From: Leptothermofonsia sichuanensis E412
Lineage (GTDB): Bacteria > Cyanobacteriota > Cyanobacteriia > Leptolyngbyales > Leptolyngbyaceae
Assembly: GCF_019891175.1 (NCBI RefSeq)
Contig: NZ_CP072600.1
Coordinates: 1,736,001-1,800,000, forward strand
Length of the DNA stretch: 64,000 bases
Direction of reading: 5' to 3'
Below, piece after piece: positions 44,228 to 52,941 of the stretch; position 1 is the first letter of the stretch, and every line of letters begins with the position of its first letter. The notes under the pieces are model-generated. The model did not search any database. It worked only from the letters and a program-made list of their open reading frames with translations, and had not been told where the DNA came from. The position numbers and the translations under genes were made by a program.

Positions 44228-45712
44228 ATGCGCCAACATCCCAAACTAGAATCTCCCCTCGAATCCCAGCCACTGCATCCAGTCCTCAGCAGTGCCCTGG
44301 CAAGTTTAGATATCCAACTGGAGGAAGAATTAGCCCGCTACCGGCGGATGAGGGCAATGCCTGACCGGCTTTCCCGTCCAGGAGGACGCCACTTGCCACA
44401 TCGATCGCTGGATTTGATCTCGGTTTCAGCCATTGGGGGAAGAACCCATCCCACTGAAACAGGCAATCAGATCGGAACTCCCGCTCATGACCCTGCCTGT
44501 AACCCTGCCCATGAAATAGCGCCTGCCAGTGGCAATGGTGCGCAGACCTCTATCCATTCAACTCATGGAACTGGCACCGCGGCTGGAACTGAATCTTCGG
44601 CGATCGCCGAGCCGCCGGTGGAGTACGCCGGCGATCGCTCAGCTCTGGCAATCACTCCTCCACCCTCCCCAGGTGCTCCCTCGACCGATACAGAGCCAAC
44701 GAGCACTCTCTCTCAGGAGCAAATTGAAGCGATTGTCAAACCCCTGAATCCTGAGGGTTTAGATGACTATCTGGAGTCCTCCGAAGAACTGCTGCGAAGT
44801 CTGGCAGAGGAAGAAGCGGCAGTCCAGGTAGAACGGGGGTTTGTCCAGAGTCTATTGACTCCCCTGGGGATGGGTTCCATGCTGTTGCTGCTGCTCTCCA
44901 GTGCTATGTTTGGTTACCTGGTGATGAATCCATCCAGTCTGGGACAGTTATTTGCGTCCCGCCATGCCGCTCAGGAAGGAATTCCTGATGATCAGGCTAA
45001 TTCAACCCAGGCCATTCGCCCCCAGCCGAACCTGGCGGATAAGGAATTTAAGGATCTAAACCTGGATACCTTAGGAACATTAAGGGCAGATTCAACTGCC
45101 TCTAAACGGTCTCATCTTTCGACATCTCCAACGTCGCCCTCGCCATCTGTTCCCGGTAACCCGGTGATGACCGCTCCATCCCCCAGCCCTGTAGCCAACA
45201 GGTCTGCGGCTAACTCCGCAGCTTCGACCGCTCCCCCAAGTCTGTCTGGCAGTTATTCAGGAGCACGTTCAGCGCCCCCGGTGCTGCAACCGGAACCCGC
45301 ACCTGTTGTTCCCAGCCAGCCAGTTCCCCGCGTCAGAACCTATGACCCGCCTCAACCTGCCCGTCGCTATTCGCCGCCCTCCTATTCGACACCGACTAAA
45401 CCCACCACGCCTCCCCCACCGGCAACCAGTTCCCCCAATCCGCCTGCTGTGAAGTCCCCCTCTCCAGCAGCGACGGTCAGTACCGAAACCCGGACCAATG
45501 GATCGGGTTCCTATGATTACAAAGTTGTCATTCCCTATGACAGCGATCGCACCCTGGAGACGGTCAAGGAGTCGGTGCCCGATGCTTACCTGCGTAACTT
45601 CCCGGACGGTGCCCGGATTCAAACCGGAGCCTATTCCAGTGAAACCGATGCCCAGCGACAGGTGCAGGAACTTCGCAGTCGGGGAATTGCTGCCGAAGTG
45701 TATAAGCCCTGA
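44228..45712 (+). CDS. membrane-anchored Pro/Ser-rich protein with C-terminal SPOR domain
   Basis: 494 residues. AGGAGGAG sits before the ATG. Cytosolic N-terminus (~1-205), one span (~215-238, SMLLLLLSSAMFGYLVM), a long Pro/Ser/Thr-rich periplasmic linker, and a C-terminal SPOR domain (YDYKVVIPYDSDRTLETVKE... ARIQTGAYSSETDAQRQVQELRSRGIAAEV). SPOR domains bind denuded septal peptidoglycan, so a division-site or envelope role is likely. The first ~70 residues (LASLDIQLEEELARYRRMRA) resemble a cyanobacterial conserved motif. Confidence 0.85.
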   Translation: MRQHPKLESPLESQPLHPVLSSALASLDIQLEEELARYRRMRAMPDRLSRPGGRHLPHRSLDLISVSAIGGRTHPTETGNQIGTPAHDPACNPAHEIAPASGNGAQTSIHSTHGTGTAAGTESSAIAEPPVEYAGDRSALAITPPPSPGAPSTDTEPTSTLSQEQIEAIVKPLNPEGLDDYLESSEELLRSLAEEEAAVQVERGFVQSLLTPLGMGSMLLLLLSSAMFGYLVMNPSSLGQLFASRHAAQEGIPDDQANSTQAIRPQPNLADKEFKDLNLDTLGTLRADSTASKRSHLSTSPTSPSPSVPGNPVMTAPSPSPVANRSAANSAASTAPPSLSGSYSGARSAPPVLQPEPAPVVPSQPVPRVRTYDPPQPARRYSPPSYSTPTKPTTPPPPATSSPNPPAVKSPSPAATVSTETRTNGSGSYDYKVVIPYDSDRTLETVKESVPDAYLRNFPDGARIQTGAYSSETDAQRQVQELRSRGIAAEVYKP

Positions 45713-45798
45713 GCAGGGTAGGGAAGGTGCGGTAGTATTGAGGAAAAGTTCTGAGTTCCTGACTCAGAACTCAAAGTTACCGAGCCACGGAGAGCGTC

Positions 45799-46551
45799 AT
45801 GGGATTTTTGGACCGCATCTTTCGGGTGATCCGCGCCAATCTGAATAGTCTGGTGAGTAAAGTCGAGGATCCTGAAAAGATTCTGGAACAGGCAGTTCTG
45901 GATATGCAGGAGGAGTTGATCCAGCTCCGGCAGGCAGTCGCCCAGGCGATCGCAACTCAGAAACGCACCGAACGGCAATGCTCCCAGGCCCAGACCACTG
46001 CCGATGAGTGGTATCGCCGTGCTCAATTGGCCCTGCAAAAGGGGGATGAACATCTGGCCCGGGAGGCGTTGACGCGGCGCAAATCTTACCAGGAAACAGC
46101 AGAAGTGATGCAGGCGCAAATCCAGCAGCAGTCTACGATCGTGGCTCAGCTAAAACAGAATATGATGAAGCTGGAAAGTAAGATTTCGGAAGCCAAGACT
46201 AAAAAAGATCTTTACGTTGCCCGTGCCCGTTCTGCCAGAGCTTCCCAGCAAATTAATGACATGATGGGGCGTGTCGGAACGGGTAGTGCCCTGGAAGCCT
46301 TTGAACGTATGGAAGAAAAAGTGCTCCAGATGGAAGCACAGGCAGAAGCGGTGGCTGAATTGGGGATGGATGACCTAGAGAAGCGCATTGCCGCCCTGGG
46401 AGATGCCGATGAAGTGGAAGCTGAACTGGCAGCCATGAAAAGCCAGGTTCTGGGTGGCACCCAACCTTCGGCCCAACTGCCTGCCAGCGATCCCAATCCT
46501 GAAATGGAGCGGGAACTTGATCCATTGCGATCGCAAATTAAAGAATCATGA
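45799..46551 (+). CDS. vipp1: PspA/IM30 family membrane-remodelling protein (Vipp1-like)
   Basis: 250 residues, mostly coiled coil, starting MGFLDRIFRVIRANLNSLVSK with the amphipathic helix that binds anionic membranes, then a hairpin with EKILEQAVLDMQEELIQLRQA and KDLYVARARSARASQQINDMMG. The C-terminus extends to a short tail (DPLRSQIKES) that could be Vipp1-specific. Vipp1 forms ESCRT-III-like rings, needed for thylakoid biogenesis; PspA is a stress paralogue. The tail argues for Vipp1, but this is not certain. It is 86 bp after the SPOR gene. Confidence 0.85.
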   Translation: MGFLDRIFRVIRANLNSLVSKVEDPEKILEQAVLDMQEELIQLRQAVAQAIATQKRTERQCSQAQTTADEWYRRAQLALQKGDEHLAREALTRRKSYQETAEVMQAQIQQQSTIVAQLKQNMMKLESKISEAKTKKDLYVARARSARASQQINDMMGRVGTGSALEAFERMEEKVLQMEAQAEAVAELGMDDLEKRIAALGDADEVEAELAAMKSQVLGGTQPSAQLPASDPNPEMERELDPLRSQIKES

Positions 46552-46611
46552 CAAAAGCATCATGACATCAGTGCAGGTCACCAAAAATAACCCGCCAGTT
46601 TTGGTTTGAAC

Positions 46612-46767
46612 CACGGTTTGAACCACGGTTTGAACCACAAAGACACAAAGCACACTTAAAGCCTATCCGAAAAGCCCACGCTGTCAAGGCCCAAACCCAG
46701 ACTGAGGAAGTTTTTGGATAGGCTTTAAGGAATTTGGTGTCCCTTTGTGCCTTGTGGTGAAAAACCT
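46612..46767 (+). repeat. family-F palindrome split by a family-A insertion
   Basis: The left half ACCACAAAGACACAAAGCAC and right half TTGTGCCTTGTGGTGAAAAAC of a family-F hairpin are separated by a complete family-A element at 46655-46730 (arms GCCTATCCGAAAA/TTTTTGGATAGGC). Just upstream, GGTTTGAACCAC is repeated three times. The nest gives a relative order: F older, A newer. Confidence 0.8.
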
Positions 46768-46768
46768 G

Positions 46769-46830
46769 TGATGAATTGAAAGCCTTCAATTCATCCAATG
46801 CTTCAACATCACCCCCAGAATCAGCAACGC
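46769..46830 (-). repeat. family-B repeat
   Basis: Hairpin TGATGAATTGAAAGCC...CAATTCATCC followed by AGAATCAGCAACGC. It lies between the Vipp1-like gene and petG. Confidence 0.6.
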
Positions 46831-46834
46831 TGAT

Positions 46835-46948
46835 TTAGAGACCTAACTGGTTGCCGCGCTTATACTGCAAATAAGCCGCAACAAACAGACCTGCGAGAGT
46901 AACCGGGATTAAACCAAGCACAATGCCTGAGAGAATCGGTTCTACCAA
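46835..46948 (-). CDS. petG: cytochrome b6-f complex subunit PetG
   Basis: 37 residues, too short for most ORF finders. One membrane span: [19 protein letters not shown] then [17 protein letters not shown], matching PetG almost residue for residue. PetG stabilises the cytochrome b6-f dimer in thylakoids. It starts at TTG (usual Met is encoded by TTG here), preceded by AAGGAG eight to nine bases upstream, which decides the start. Single gene; 168 bp to the next gene. Confidence 0.93.
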   Translation of the reverse strand: MVEPILSGIVLGLIPVTLAGLFVAAYLQYKRGNQLGL

Positions 46949-47088
46949 CTTGGCTCTCCTTATGAATCAGTAGATGAATACATAGCAGATAACACCCTTT
47001 ATCCTACTAGGTTATCGGTCACATTGGCAGATCTGAATCTATTGCCGTAGCATGATCTCGTTATCTTTACCCCCCTGTCCCCGCATTT

Positions 47089-47122
47089 ACCTCACACCCC
47101 CTTGAAAAGGGCTATATCAAGC
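47089..47122 (-). repeat. family-G half copy
   Basis: CCTCACACCCCCTTGAAAAGGGCTATATCAAG is the inverted left end of family G. It overlaps the 3' end of the next minus-strand gene. Confidence 0.55.
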
Positions 47123-47518
47123 TTTGCTGGCTTTGTAGGCAGCCCAGCCCCCGAAGTGAGAAATATCGGGCCAGCCATACTGTTCAACTAATTCCCGCGG
47201 GTACAGAATAGCAGTCACCACTTCACCATCTTCCAGAACAATATCGCCCGGATACATATGGGGTGGTTCAGTTGCCAGTAGTTGTTCATAGTGCTCAGCG
47301 CTGAGTTCATACACTTCCCCCGGAATCGAAATCCCCCCGGTTGCCACTTCGTAAATCGCTGGATGCCAATCATTCTGGGCAGAGTGCATCCGGTAGATTG
47401 GGCGTGTCCTGGTTTCCCGAACAAACGTGGCAGACTGGAGATTAGAGTGGTCGGGCTGCCCTCGCAGAGCAGAGCCACAAATAAATACTCGCTTTCCGCG
47501 CTCATTGGTCTGGTTCAT
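47117..47518 (-). CDS. gamma-glutamylcyclotransferase-like / allophanate-hydrolase C-domain protein
   Basis: 133 residues from the ATG at 47518 (GGAGGAG lies 12 bases ahead). RVFICGSALRGQPDHSNL and ATGGISIPGEVYELSAEHYEQLLATEPPHMYPGDIVLEDG match the second domain of allophanate hydrolase (AtzF) and GGCT-fold proteins; the SHFGGWAAYKAS ending is typical. No amidase domain is attached. Divergent from the allantoate-amidohydrolase-type gene with 112 bp between starts, so both may belong to ureide nitrogen use. Confidence 0.8.
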   Translation of the reverse strand: MNQTNERGKRVFICGSALRGQPDHSNLQSATFVRETRTRPIYRMHSAQNDWHPAIYEVATGGISIPGEVYELSAEHYEQLLATEPPHMYPGDIVLEDGEVVTAILYPRELVEQYGWPDISHFGGWAAYKASKA

Positions 47519-47551
47519 CTGGCTTTCTACTCCTCCGATTTCTATCAATTC

Positions 47552-47592
47552 GTATGGTTCAATACAGCCCTTTCATTGATTGACTCTATAAA
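47552..47592 (+). promoter_or_regulatory. NtcA-type nitrogen-control promoter
   Basis: GTATGGTTCAATAC (47552-47565) fits GTA-N8-TAC exactly and is followed after 21 bases by TATAAA (47587-47592), the spacing of NtcA-activated class II promoters. It sits in the divergent region 5' of the Zn-hydrolase gene (start 47631), so that gene would be switched on under nitrogen limitation. Confidence 0.62.
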
Positions 47593-47630
47593 AACACAAC
47601 AGGTTTGCCAATCAAACTATAGGAAGGGGA

Positions 47631-48899
47631 ATGAACATGGCAGGATTACCGAAACTGGCAGTGAATGGCGATCGCCTCAACCGCAGTATTTATCAACTGG
47701 CGGAAATTGGCAAATTGCCAAATGGTGGCATCAGCCGGGTTGCATTTACAACTGAAGATCTCCTGGCGCGTCAACTGGTTCAGTCCTGGATGGTGGAAGC
47801 AGGGATGACTGTTGTTATTGATGCGGCTGGCAACATCATTGGCAGATATGCCGGCACCTGTGAGGGGGCACCTGCACTGGCAACGGGTTCTCACATTGAC
47901 ACAGTCCCGGTGGGTGGTCGGTATGACGGCTGCCTGGGGGTGCTGGCTGGGATTGAGATAGCACGGGTGCTGAATGAACATAATCTGCGACTCAACCACC
48001 CGTTTGAAGTGATTGTGTTTACAGATGAAGAGCGATCGGTGCTTGGTAGCAAAGCCATGTCAGGACAAATCAAAGAGGGACCGGAGTATTATGCTCGATT
48101 GGACGGTACACCGATTCAGCCCTGTCTGGAAAAAATTGGTGGCAACTGGTCAAAAATTCATTCAGCAACGCGCTATCACTCTGAAATGGCCGCATTTGTG
48201 GAACTGCATGTGGAACAGGGGGGGGTTCTGGAGCAGATGGCAGTTCCAATCGGTGTCGTAGATGGGATTGTGGGCCAGTATCGATTTGCGGTTACAGTAG
48301 TGGGGCGCATGAACCATGCGGGCACTACCCCCATGCATCTGCGTAAAGACGCCCTGGTAGCCGCTGCCCAGATTGTATTAGCAGTCAATCAAATCGCAGT
48401 GGCCATACCTGGTGAGCAGGTGGCAACCGTTGGTTACTTAAACGTTTCCCCGAACGCGACCAATACCGTACCAGGTCGGGTTGATTTAAGAATCGATCTG
48501 CGTGATCTGTCCCAGGAGCACCTGGAGTATTTGATCAGCCTGCTGAAAAAAGAACTGGATGCGATTGCTACGGCTACCCGGACTGAGATTACCCTGAAAG
48601 AAACCCTACATATTCTGCCAACCCTGGCAGCGCCCCACATTAAACAGGTGATTCAGCAAGTTTGTGAACGACAGGGATTGGGCTATACCCATCTTCCCAG
48701 CCGCGCTGGACACGATGCCCAGGAAATTGGGCGATTCACGGACATGGGCATGATCTTTGTACCCAGCCACAATGGCATCAGCCACTCTGAAGATGAATAT
48801 ACCTCCCCACAGGAATGTACTCAGGGAGCAAATGTCCTGCTACAAACCTTTGTGGAACTGGACCAGTTCTATCCGATCCCCCTTCCCCCTCCCGTTTAG
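47631..48899 (+). CDS. Zn-dependent amidohydrolase of the allantoate amidohydrolase / N-carbamoyl-amino acid hydrolase family
   Basis: 422 residues of M20-fold amidase/hydantoinase family. Metal ligands: His in TGSHIDTVPVGGRYDGCLG (His and Asp), Glu in FTDEERSVLGS, His in ELHVEQG, and His in SHNGISHSEDEY. The GMNHAGTTPM-type motif (RMNHAGTTPMHLRKD) is in place. Members hydrolyse allantoate, ureidoglycine or N-carbamoyl-L-amino acids; with uraD and 8-oxoguanine deaminase in this window, an allantoate-like substrate is likely. AGGAAGG precedes two in-frame ATGs, 47631 and 47637. The TAG stop at 48897-48899 abuts a family-H repeat. Confidence 0.85.
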   Translation: MNMAGLPKLAVNGDRLNRSIYQLAEIGKLPNGGISRVAFTTEDLLARQLVQSWMVEAGMTVVIDAAGNIIGRYAGTCEGAPALATGSHIDTVPVGGRYDGCLGVLAGIEIARVLNEHNLRLNHPFEVIVFTDEERSVLGSKAMSGQIKEGPEYYARLDGTPIQPCLEKIGGNWSKIHSATRYHSEMAAFVELHVEQGGVLEQMAVPIGVVDGIVGQYRFAVTVVGRMNHAGTTPMHLRKDALVAAAQIVLAVNQIAVAIPGEQVATVGYLNVSPNATNTVPGRVDLRIDLRDLSQEHLEYLISLLKKELDAIATATRTEITLKETLHILPTLAAPHIKQVIQQVCERQGLGYTHLPSRAGHDAQEIGRFTDMGMIFVPSHNGISHSEDEYTSPQECTQGANVLLQTFVELDQFYPIPLPPPV

Positions 48900-49003
48900 A
48901 GCATCGGTTCAGAATTCCAGGAAATCGAATTTCTGGTGACAAATTCAACCAGACCTGGGTATCCGGTGGAAGAAATCCGATTTCCGTACTGGCGTTCTGG
49001 TGG
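48898..49003 (-). repeat. family-H dispersed repeat, copy 2 (inverted relative to copy 1)
   Basis: GCATCGGTTCAGAATTCCAG and CCTGGGTATCCGGTGG, the reverse complement of 11294-11403 with scattered mismatches. Begins at the stop of the hydrolase gene and ends at a family-D element. Confidence 0.75.
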
Positions 49004-49197
49004 GTTGTCAACTTTATATAGCCCTTTTCAAGGGTGTGAGGTACAGTGGGTGGGAGTACCCCACTGTACCTCACACTCCCGTACCGCACTCAAGTCCAAA
49101 GTCACTGAACCGGTAGACAGAATGCCTGGCAACGAGCGCACATAGCGCTAGACACCGACGGTTTCACCCCCAAAAAATAATTCCTGACAGACCACTA
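49000..49197 (+). repeat. family-D element split by a family-G insertion
   Basis: Left end GTGGGTTGTCAACTTTA (49000 on) and right end TTCCTGACAGACCACTA (to 49197) are the halves of a family-D copy. Between them, at 49016-49092, is a family-G copy (TATAGCCC... CACTGTACCTCACA). Its right part is the D tail CCCCAAAAAATAATTCC. Confidence 0.75.
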
Positions 49198-49236
49198 ACG
49201 CTATGCTGAAAAGCGTCCCTTTTGGTGCAGCCTGCA

Positions 49237-51588
49237 ATGGCAAATGAGGTTGGAAATGATGTTTTGCAGAATTTGCCCTTGATTCTGGCGGGTCCGCTTT
49301 TGCACCATACGGAACCTGAGTCGGTGACCGTCTGGGTAGCGTTGAAGCAACCGTGTCAGGTTCATCTCACGGTTTATGCGACAACAGACGATGGAACCAG
49401 GCTGGGTGCTCCAGTGATGGCGGGGCAACGGACTACCATCGCCCTGGGGCGATCGCTGCATGTCGTTGCAGTGACTGCCCGGTCTGAAGCAGGGGACTGT
49501 CTGAACACCGATCGCCTCTATGCCTATGACCTTAACTTTACAAATGAGCAGTACCAGACAGAATACACCCTGGAGCAGGCATTGAGATCTGAACCGTTTC
49601 CCAATATTACGGTCAGCTATTTTCAGCATCAGAAACCCACCTTTGCCCTGCCCTCCTGTCCTCAGGATTTGCGAATTGTTCATGGTTCCTGCCGCAAACC
49701 CCACGGGAACGGATTCGATGCCCTGGTTGTGCTCGATTGTTTGATTGCCGGTGCCGCCGATCAACCCGATGTTCGTCCCCACCAACTTTTTCTAACTGGC
49801 GATCAGATCTATGCCGATGATGTGGCGGACCCACTGCTCTGGATTGCCAGTCGCCTGGGAGATTGGCTCCTGGGTTGGGAGGAGCCACTGCCCGTGGGAA
49901 ACAAGGAACCCTCAGATGTGGTCTACTACACCCCCCAGCAACTACCTGCGGGCAAACGCGCCGACATTGCCACCAGCCAGGCAGGGTTTACGGCTGGATC
50001 AGGGAACCAACCACTCAAAATTAATAGCCACCTCCTCAGCCTGGGCGAATTTTACGCGGCCTATCTGCTGGCATGGTCCCCTGCCTGCTGGGTGATACCG
50101 TTGCCGGCAGGAAGGCAGGTCCTGAGCGATCGCCAAGCCATCCGCCGCTGGGATCGGGATGTAGAATCCATACAGCAGTTTCTCCATACTCTCTGGAAAG
50201 TCCAACGGGCACTTGCCAATATTCCTGCTTACACCATTTTTGATGACCATGATGTGAGCGATGACTGGAACCTGAACCAGGCATGGTGTTTACGGGTGTA
50301 TGGACGCCCCCTGGGACGACGGGCAGTGCAAAATGCTCTGTTAGCCTATGCGGTGTTTCAGGCATGGGGAAATACACCCCAGCGGTTTGAGGCCGGTCAA
50401 GCAGGAGCAGCCCTGCTGGCAGCGGCGCAAGCCTGGTCTGACTCTAAAGGTACCGATTGGGAGGCATATGATGGAATCGCCCGATATGTAGGAATGCCCA
50501 TTGCAGACCCACACACCGGGCTACCTGAATTTATTCAGGATGGTTCCGTATACGTGCTGAAACGGCATCCAGAGGCAATTACGTGGCACTACACACTGCA
50601 AAGTCAGTGCCATGAAGTCATTGTTCTGGATACCCGCACCTGGCGGGGCTATCCTGTAGAAGAGAAAGCGATCGCCCCTCCTGAGTTGCTGTGTCCTCAG
50701 GCTTTTCAGCAACAGCTTTTGCGCCCATTACAGCAAACAGCTAATGCCCAGATTTCCATCACTTTCGTCATTGCTCCCACTAACTTGTTTCAACTAAAAG
50801 TGATTGACTGGATTCATCACTGGCAGTTACAACGAAACAAAGTATTTTCAACGGATGTAGGAGATGCCTGGAACATTAATGATAAAGCGCTGGCAAAGTT
50901 CCTTTCCACTTTATTTGAACAACGGAATCAGGTCATTATCCTATCAGGGGATATCCACTACAGCTCAATGGTGCGACTGTCCCATACATGGACGGATTCC
51001 GATTCCTCAGAACCAGATTCTGTGCTGCTTCAGCTAACAGCCAGTGCCTTGAAAAACGAAGAACCTAAAACTCAAATCATCCATACCCGATTAAAGCAAT
51101 GGTTATTACCAGAACCTGTGAGCCAGTGGGCAGGTTGGACCAGTACTCCAGCAATGGTTGAACTTTCCAGAGGACGATTTCAGCGCTATTCCCAGACAGC
51201 ATCTGCCCCTTCACCATCTGCCCCACCCGATTGGTTATGCAGCCTGGAATGGATCCCCCGGCAACCATCCCAGACGGCTAATTGGGGTAGGGGCTTACCC
51301 TGGTTATTGCCATCAACTGCACAGAAAAAGATTGACCGCTGGCGCTGGTTACAGCCCTTAAAGTTCTGGAGAACCCGCTGGTTTCAAGATGGTCATGAAG
51401 TGGTGGGATTAAATAATCTGGCGTTAATTCAACTGGCTGAGACGGAAGTTACCCACGGCCCAAAAATTATTCAGGATCTCTACTGGTTTTCCTCCTGGTC
51501 TCCGATCCAGATTGTGTATAGCCGTTACGAGAGTCCCTGCTCACCAAACCAGCCCCCGCCTGAACACCGTTCAGAGCTGACCAGTTAA
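49237..51588 (+). CDS. PhoD-like metallophosphatase-domain protein (cytosolic form)
   Basis: 783 residues from the ATG at 49237 (a TTG lies five codons earlier). Core motifs of PhoD-type metallophosphatases: RIVHGSCRKP, LFLTGDQIYADDVADP, YTIFDDHDVSDDWNLN, and VIILSGDIHYSSM. The C-terminal ~130 residues are variable. PhoD proteins are normally Tat-exported; no signal sequence is seen here, so the protein is probably cytosolic and may act on a different phosphoester. It is read as a cyanobacterial PhoD-like variant; the substrate is open. Confidence 0.82.
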   Translation: MANEVGNDVLQNLPLILAGPLLHHTEPESVTVWVALKQPCQVHLTVYATTDDGTRLGAPVMAGQRTTIALGRSLHVVAVTARSEAGDCLNTDRLYAYDLNFTNEQYQTEYTLEQALRSEPFPNITVSYFQHQKPTFALPSCPQDLRIVHGSCRKPHGNGFDALVVLDCLIAGAADQPDVRPHQLFLTGDQIYADDVADPLLWIASRLGDWLLGWEEPLPVGNKEPSDVVYYTPQQLPAGKRADIATSQAGFTAGSGNQPLKINSHLLSLGEFYAAYLLAWSPACWVIPLPAGRQVLSDRQAIRRWDRDVESIQQFLHTLWKVQRALANIPAYTIFDDHDVSDDWNLNQAWCLRVYGRPLGRRAVQNALLAYAVFQAWGNTPQRFEAGQAGAALLAAAQAWSDSKGTDWEAYDGIARYVGMPIADPHTGLPEFIQDGSVYVLKRHPEAITWHYTLQSQCHEVIVLDTRTWRGYPVEEKAIAPPELLCPQAFQQQLLRPLQQTANAQISITFVIAPTNLFQLKVIDWIHHWQLQRNKVFSTDVGDAWNINDKALAKFLSTLFEQRNQVIILSGDIHYSSMVRLSHTWTDSDSSEPDSVLLQLTASALKNEEPKTQIIHTRLKQWLLPEPVSQWAGWTSTPAMVELSRGRFQRYSQTASAPSPSAPPDWLCSLEWIPRQPSQTANWGRGLPWLLPSTAQKKIDRWRWLQPLKFWRTRWFQDGHEVVGLNNLALIQLAETEVTHGPKIIQDLYWFSSWSPIQIVYSRYESPCSPNQPPPEHRSELTS

Positions 51589-51900
51589 GCATCTTTCCTG
51601 AGCAAGAGAACCCGCATCAGACTTTAGAGCGAAAAAACCCTCTGAAACCCTTCGCCAATTCGCTCGATGTGCAGATGTGAAAGGGGCGATCGTTTTGAGT
51701 AAATAACAGATGTCAAGGCAAATGCCAGCCATCTCTGGCAGGCATTCAATGGAAAGCAAGAGACTTTTGGCTGTAATTGATCTGGCAGCCGCCAGTCTTG
51801 CAATAACATCGCCAGTCCAATACCACCGTCAAGTTTTGAATAGGGGCTTGCAAGCTTTCCGCAACCCCATACTAACGGCAAATCTCTGGAGAAACTCGAT
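51589..51900. other. 312-bp gap without a gene
   Basis: Between the PhoD-like gene and the small exported protein. I see no ORF worth calling. A promoter for the next gene is expected here but no clear -35/-10 pair stands out. Confidence 0.4.
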
Positions 51901-52251
51901 ATGAAACTCATCTCAACTGTTCTAAAACCTTTCCGTTTCTTATTCCTTATCTTCACCTGTGCGCTGCTAATTTTCTCGTTAACCAGTCCTGCTTTGGCGG
52001 GTTCTGATCGGTCAACAATGCAGGAAGATCAGGCAGCAAAAGTGTATACCAAGAAAGCAGAAGATACGCTTCGGGATGCTCCCCAATCTCTCAAGGAAGT
52101 TCAAAAAAGAACAGGTGAAAACGGGCTGAATGAAGTTCAGGGCACGGCTGGAGCCGAAGCCATGAAGAGTCCGTCTAACAGCAACGCATCAAGTCCGCTG
52201 GATTACATTGAACGGGCACTGGACAAAGCTCAAAATAAGGCTGATAGATAA
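51901..52251 (+). CDS. small exported low-temperature-induced-like protein
   Basis: 116 residues. Signal peptide: basic MKLISTVLKPFR, a hydrophobic run FLFLIFTCALLIFSL and an ALA cleavage site near residue 33. The mature part is polar and helical (KVYTKKAEDTLRDAPQSLKEVQKRTGENGL). It resembles the cyanobacterial group annotated as low-temperature-induced or Lti-like proteins; the resemblance is modest. A strong terminator follows at 52311-52336. Confidence 0.65.
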   Translation: MKLISTVLKPFRFLFLIFTCALLIFSLTSPALAGSDRSTMQEDQAAKVYTKKAEDTLRDAPQSLKEVQKRTGENGLNEVQGTAGAEAMKSPSNSNASSPLDYIERALDKAQNKADR

Positions 52252-52310
52252 CTGAAGGCTTACTGCAAAGCAGCCTGATACTTGCAGGACACTTAACAGC
52301 AATTACGATA

Positions 52311-52336
52311 AAAGAGCAGGCAATGCCTGCTCTTTT
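52311..52336 (+). terminator. rho-independent terminator
   Basis: AAAGAGCAGGC-AAT-GCCTGCTCTTTTT: perfect stem with a T tract, 60 bases after the stop of the small exported protein gene. Confidence 0.85.
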
Positions 52337-52424
52337 TAATCAATTCGCTGCGTCACAAGTTTTCTTGAACCGCACTAATTAGAATGCCATAAATTCTACT
52401 TTTATAGAAAAGCTAAACCAGGTT

Positions 52425-52604
52425 TTAGTTGTAGCGTCTCTTACGTCGGGCCACGATCGCCTTACGCTTGCGCTTCTCCAGAGGCGTTTCAAAATGTCGA
52501 TGTGATCTTAAATCTGCTAAAATTCCGGCTTTAGAAACCTGCCGCTTAAAACGACGTAATGCTGAATCAATTCCTTCGTTTTCGCCAAGAACTACCTGGG
52601 TCAT
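52425..52604 (-). CDS. rpsU: 30S ribosomal protein S21
   Basis: 59 residues from the ATG at 52604; the longer upstream frame is not part of the gene. [27 protein letters not shown] and the basic tail [24 protein letters not shown] are typical S21. It binds the 30S platform near the mRNA exit. AAGG lies directly before the ATG. Cyanobacterial S21 genes often occur singly, as here. Confidence 0.95.
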   Translation of the reverse strand: MTQVVLGENEGIDSALRRFKRQVSKAGILADLRSHRHFETPLEKRKRKAIVARRKRRYN

Positions 52605-52844
52605 CCTTACTACTCTCTCCAAAAAACAACTGCAATCAAAACGAACTCTGTAGCCTGTTGAAATTGCCTGTGTCGGAAGAAAACAATGCACAAAATAGCT
52701 TAAAAAACAGGCTTTTCTAGTCTAACCTACAACTTACTTAATTTTACACAGCCTCATTCCTGAGGTGCGAGAGGACTGTCAAGAATTATACGGAATTCTT
52801 TCTCGCAAACCAACCAGGAGCACATAGAAAACTGAACCGAAAAA

Positions 52845-52918
52845 CTTGGCCTTTTCCCACAGAAACCCGAAGGGCATGGAGGAACTGCTCTGTGTTCTCC
52901 GTGCCTCTGTGGTAAAAC
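52845..52918 (+). repeat. family-F palindrome, degenerate
   Basis: CCACAGAAACCCGAAGGGCA and CGTGCCTCTGTGGTAAAAC are the two halves; it lies between rpsU and the gene ending at 52942. Confidence 0.5.
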
Positions 52919-52941
52919 TTCAAATTATAAAATCCTCATTG

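Noticed and set aside
52604-52691. Upstream extension of rpsU
   Set aside because: The 29 extra codons are unlike any S21; the family start is [11 protein letters not shown].
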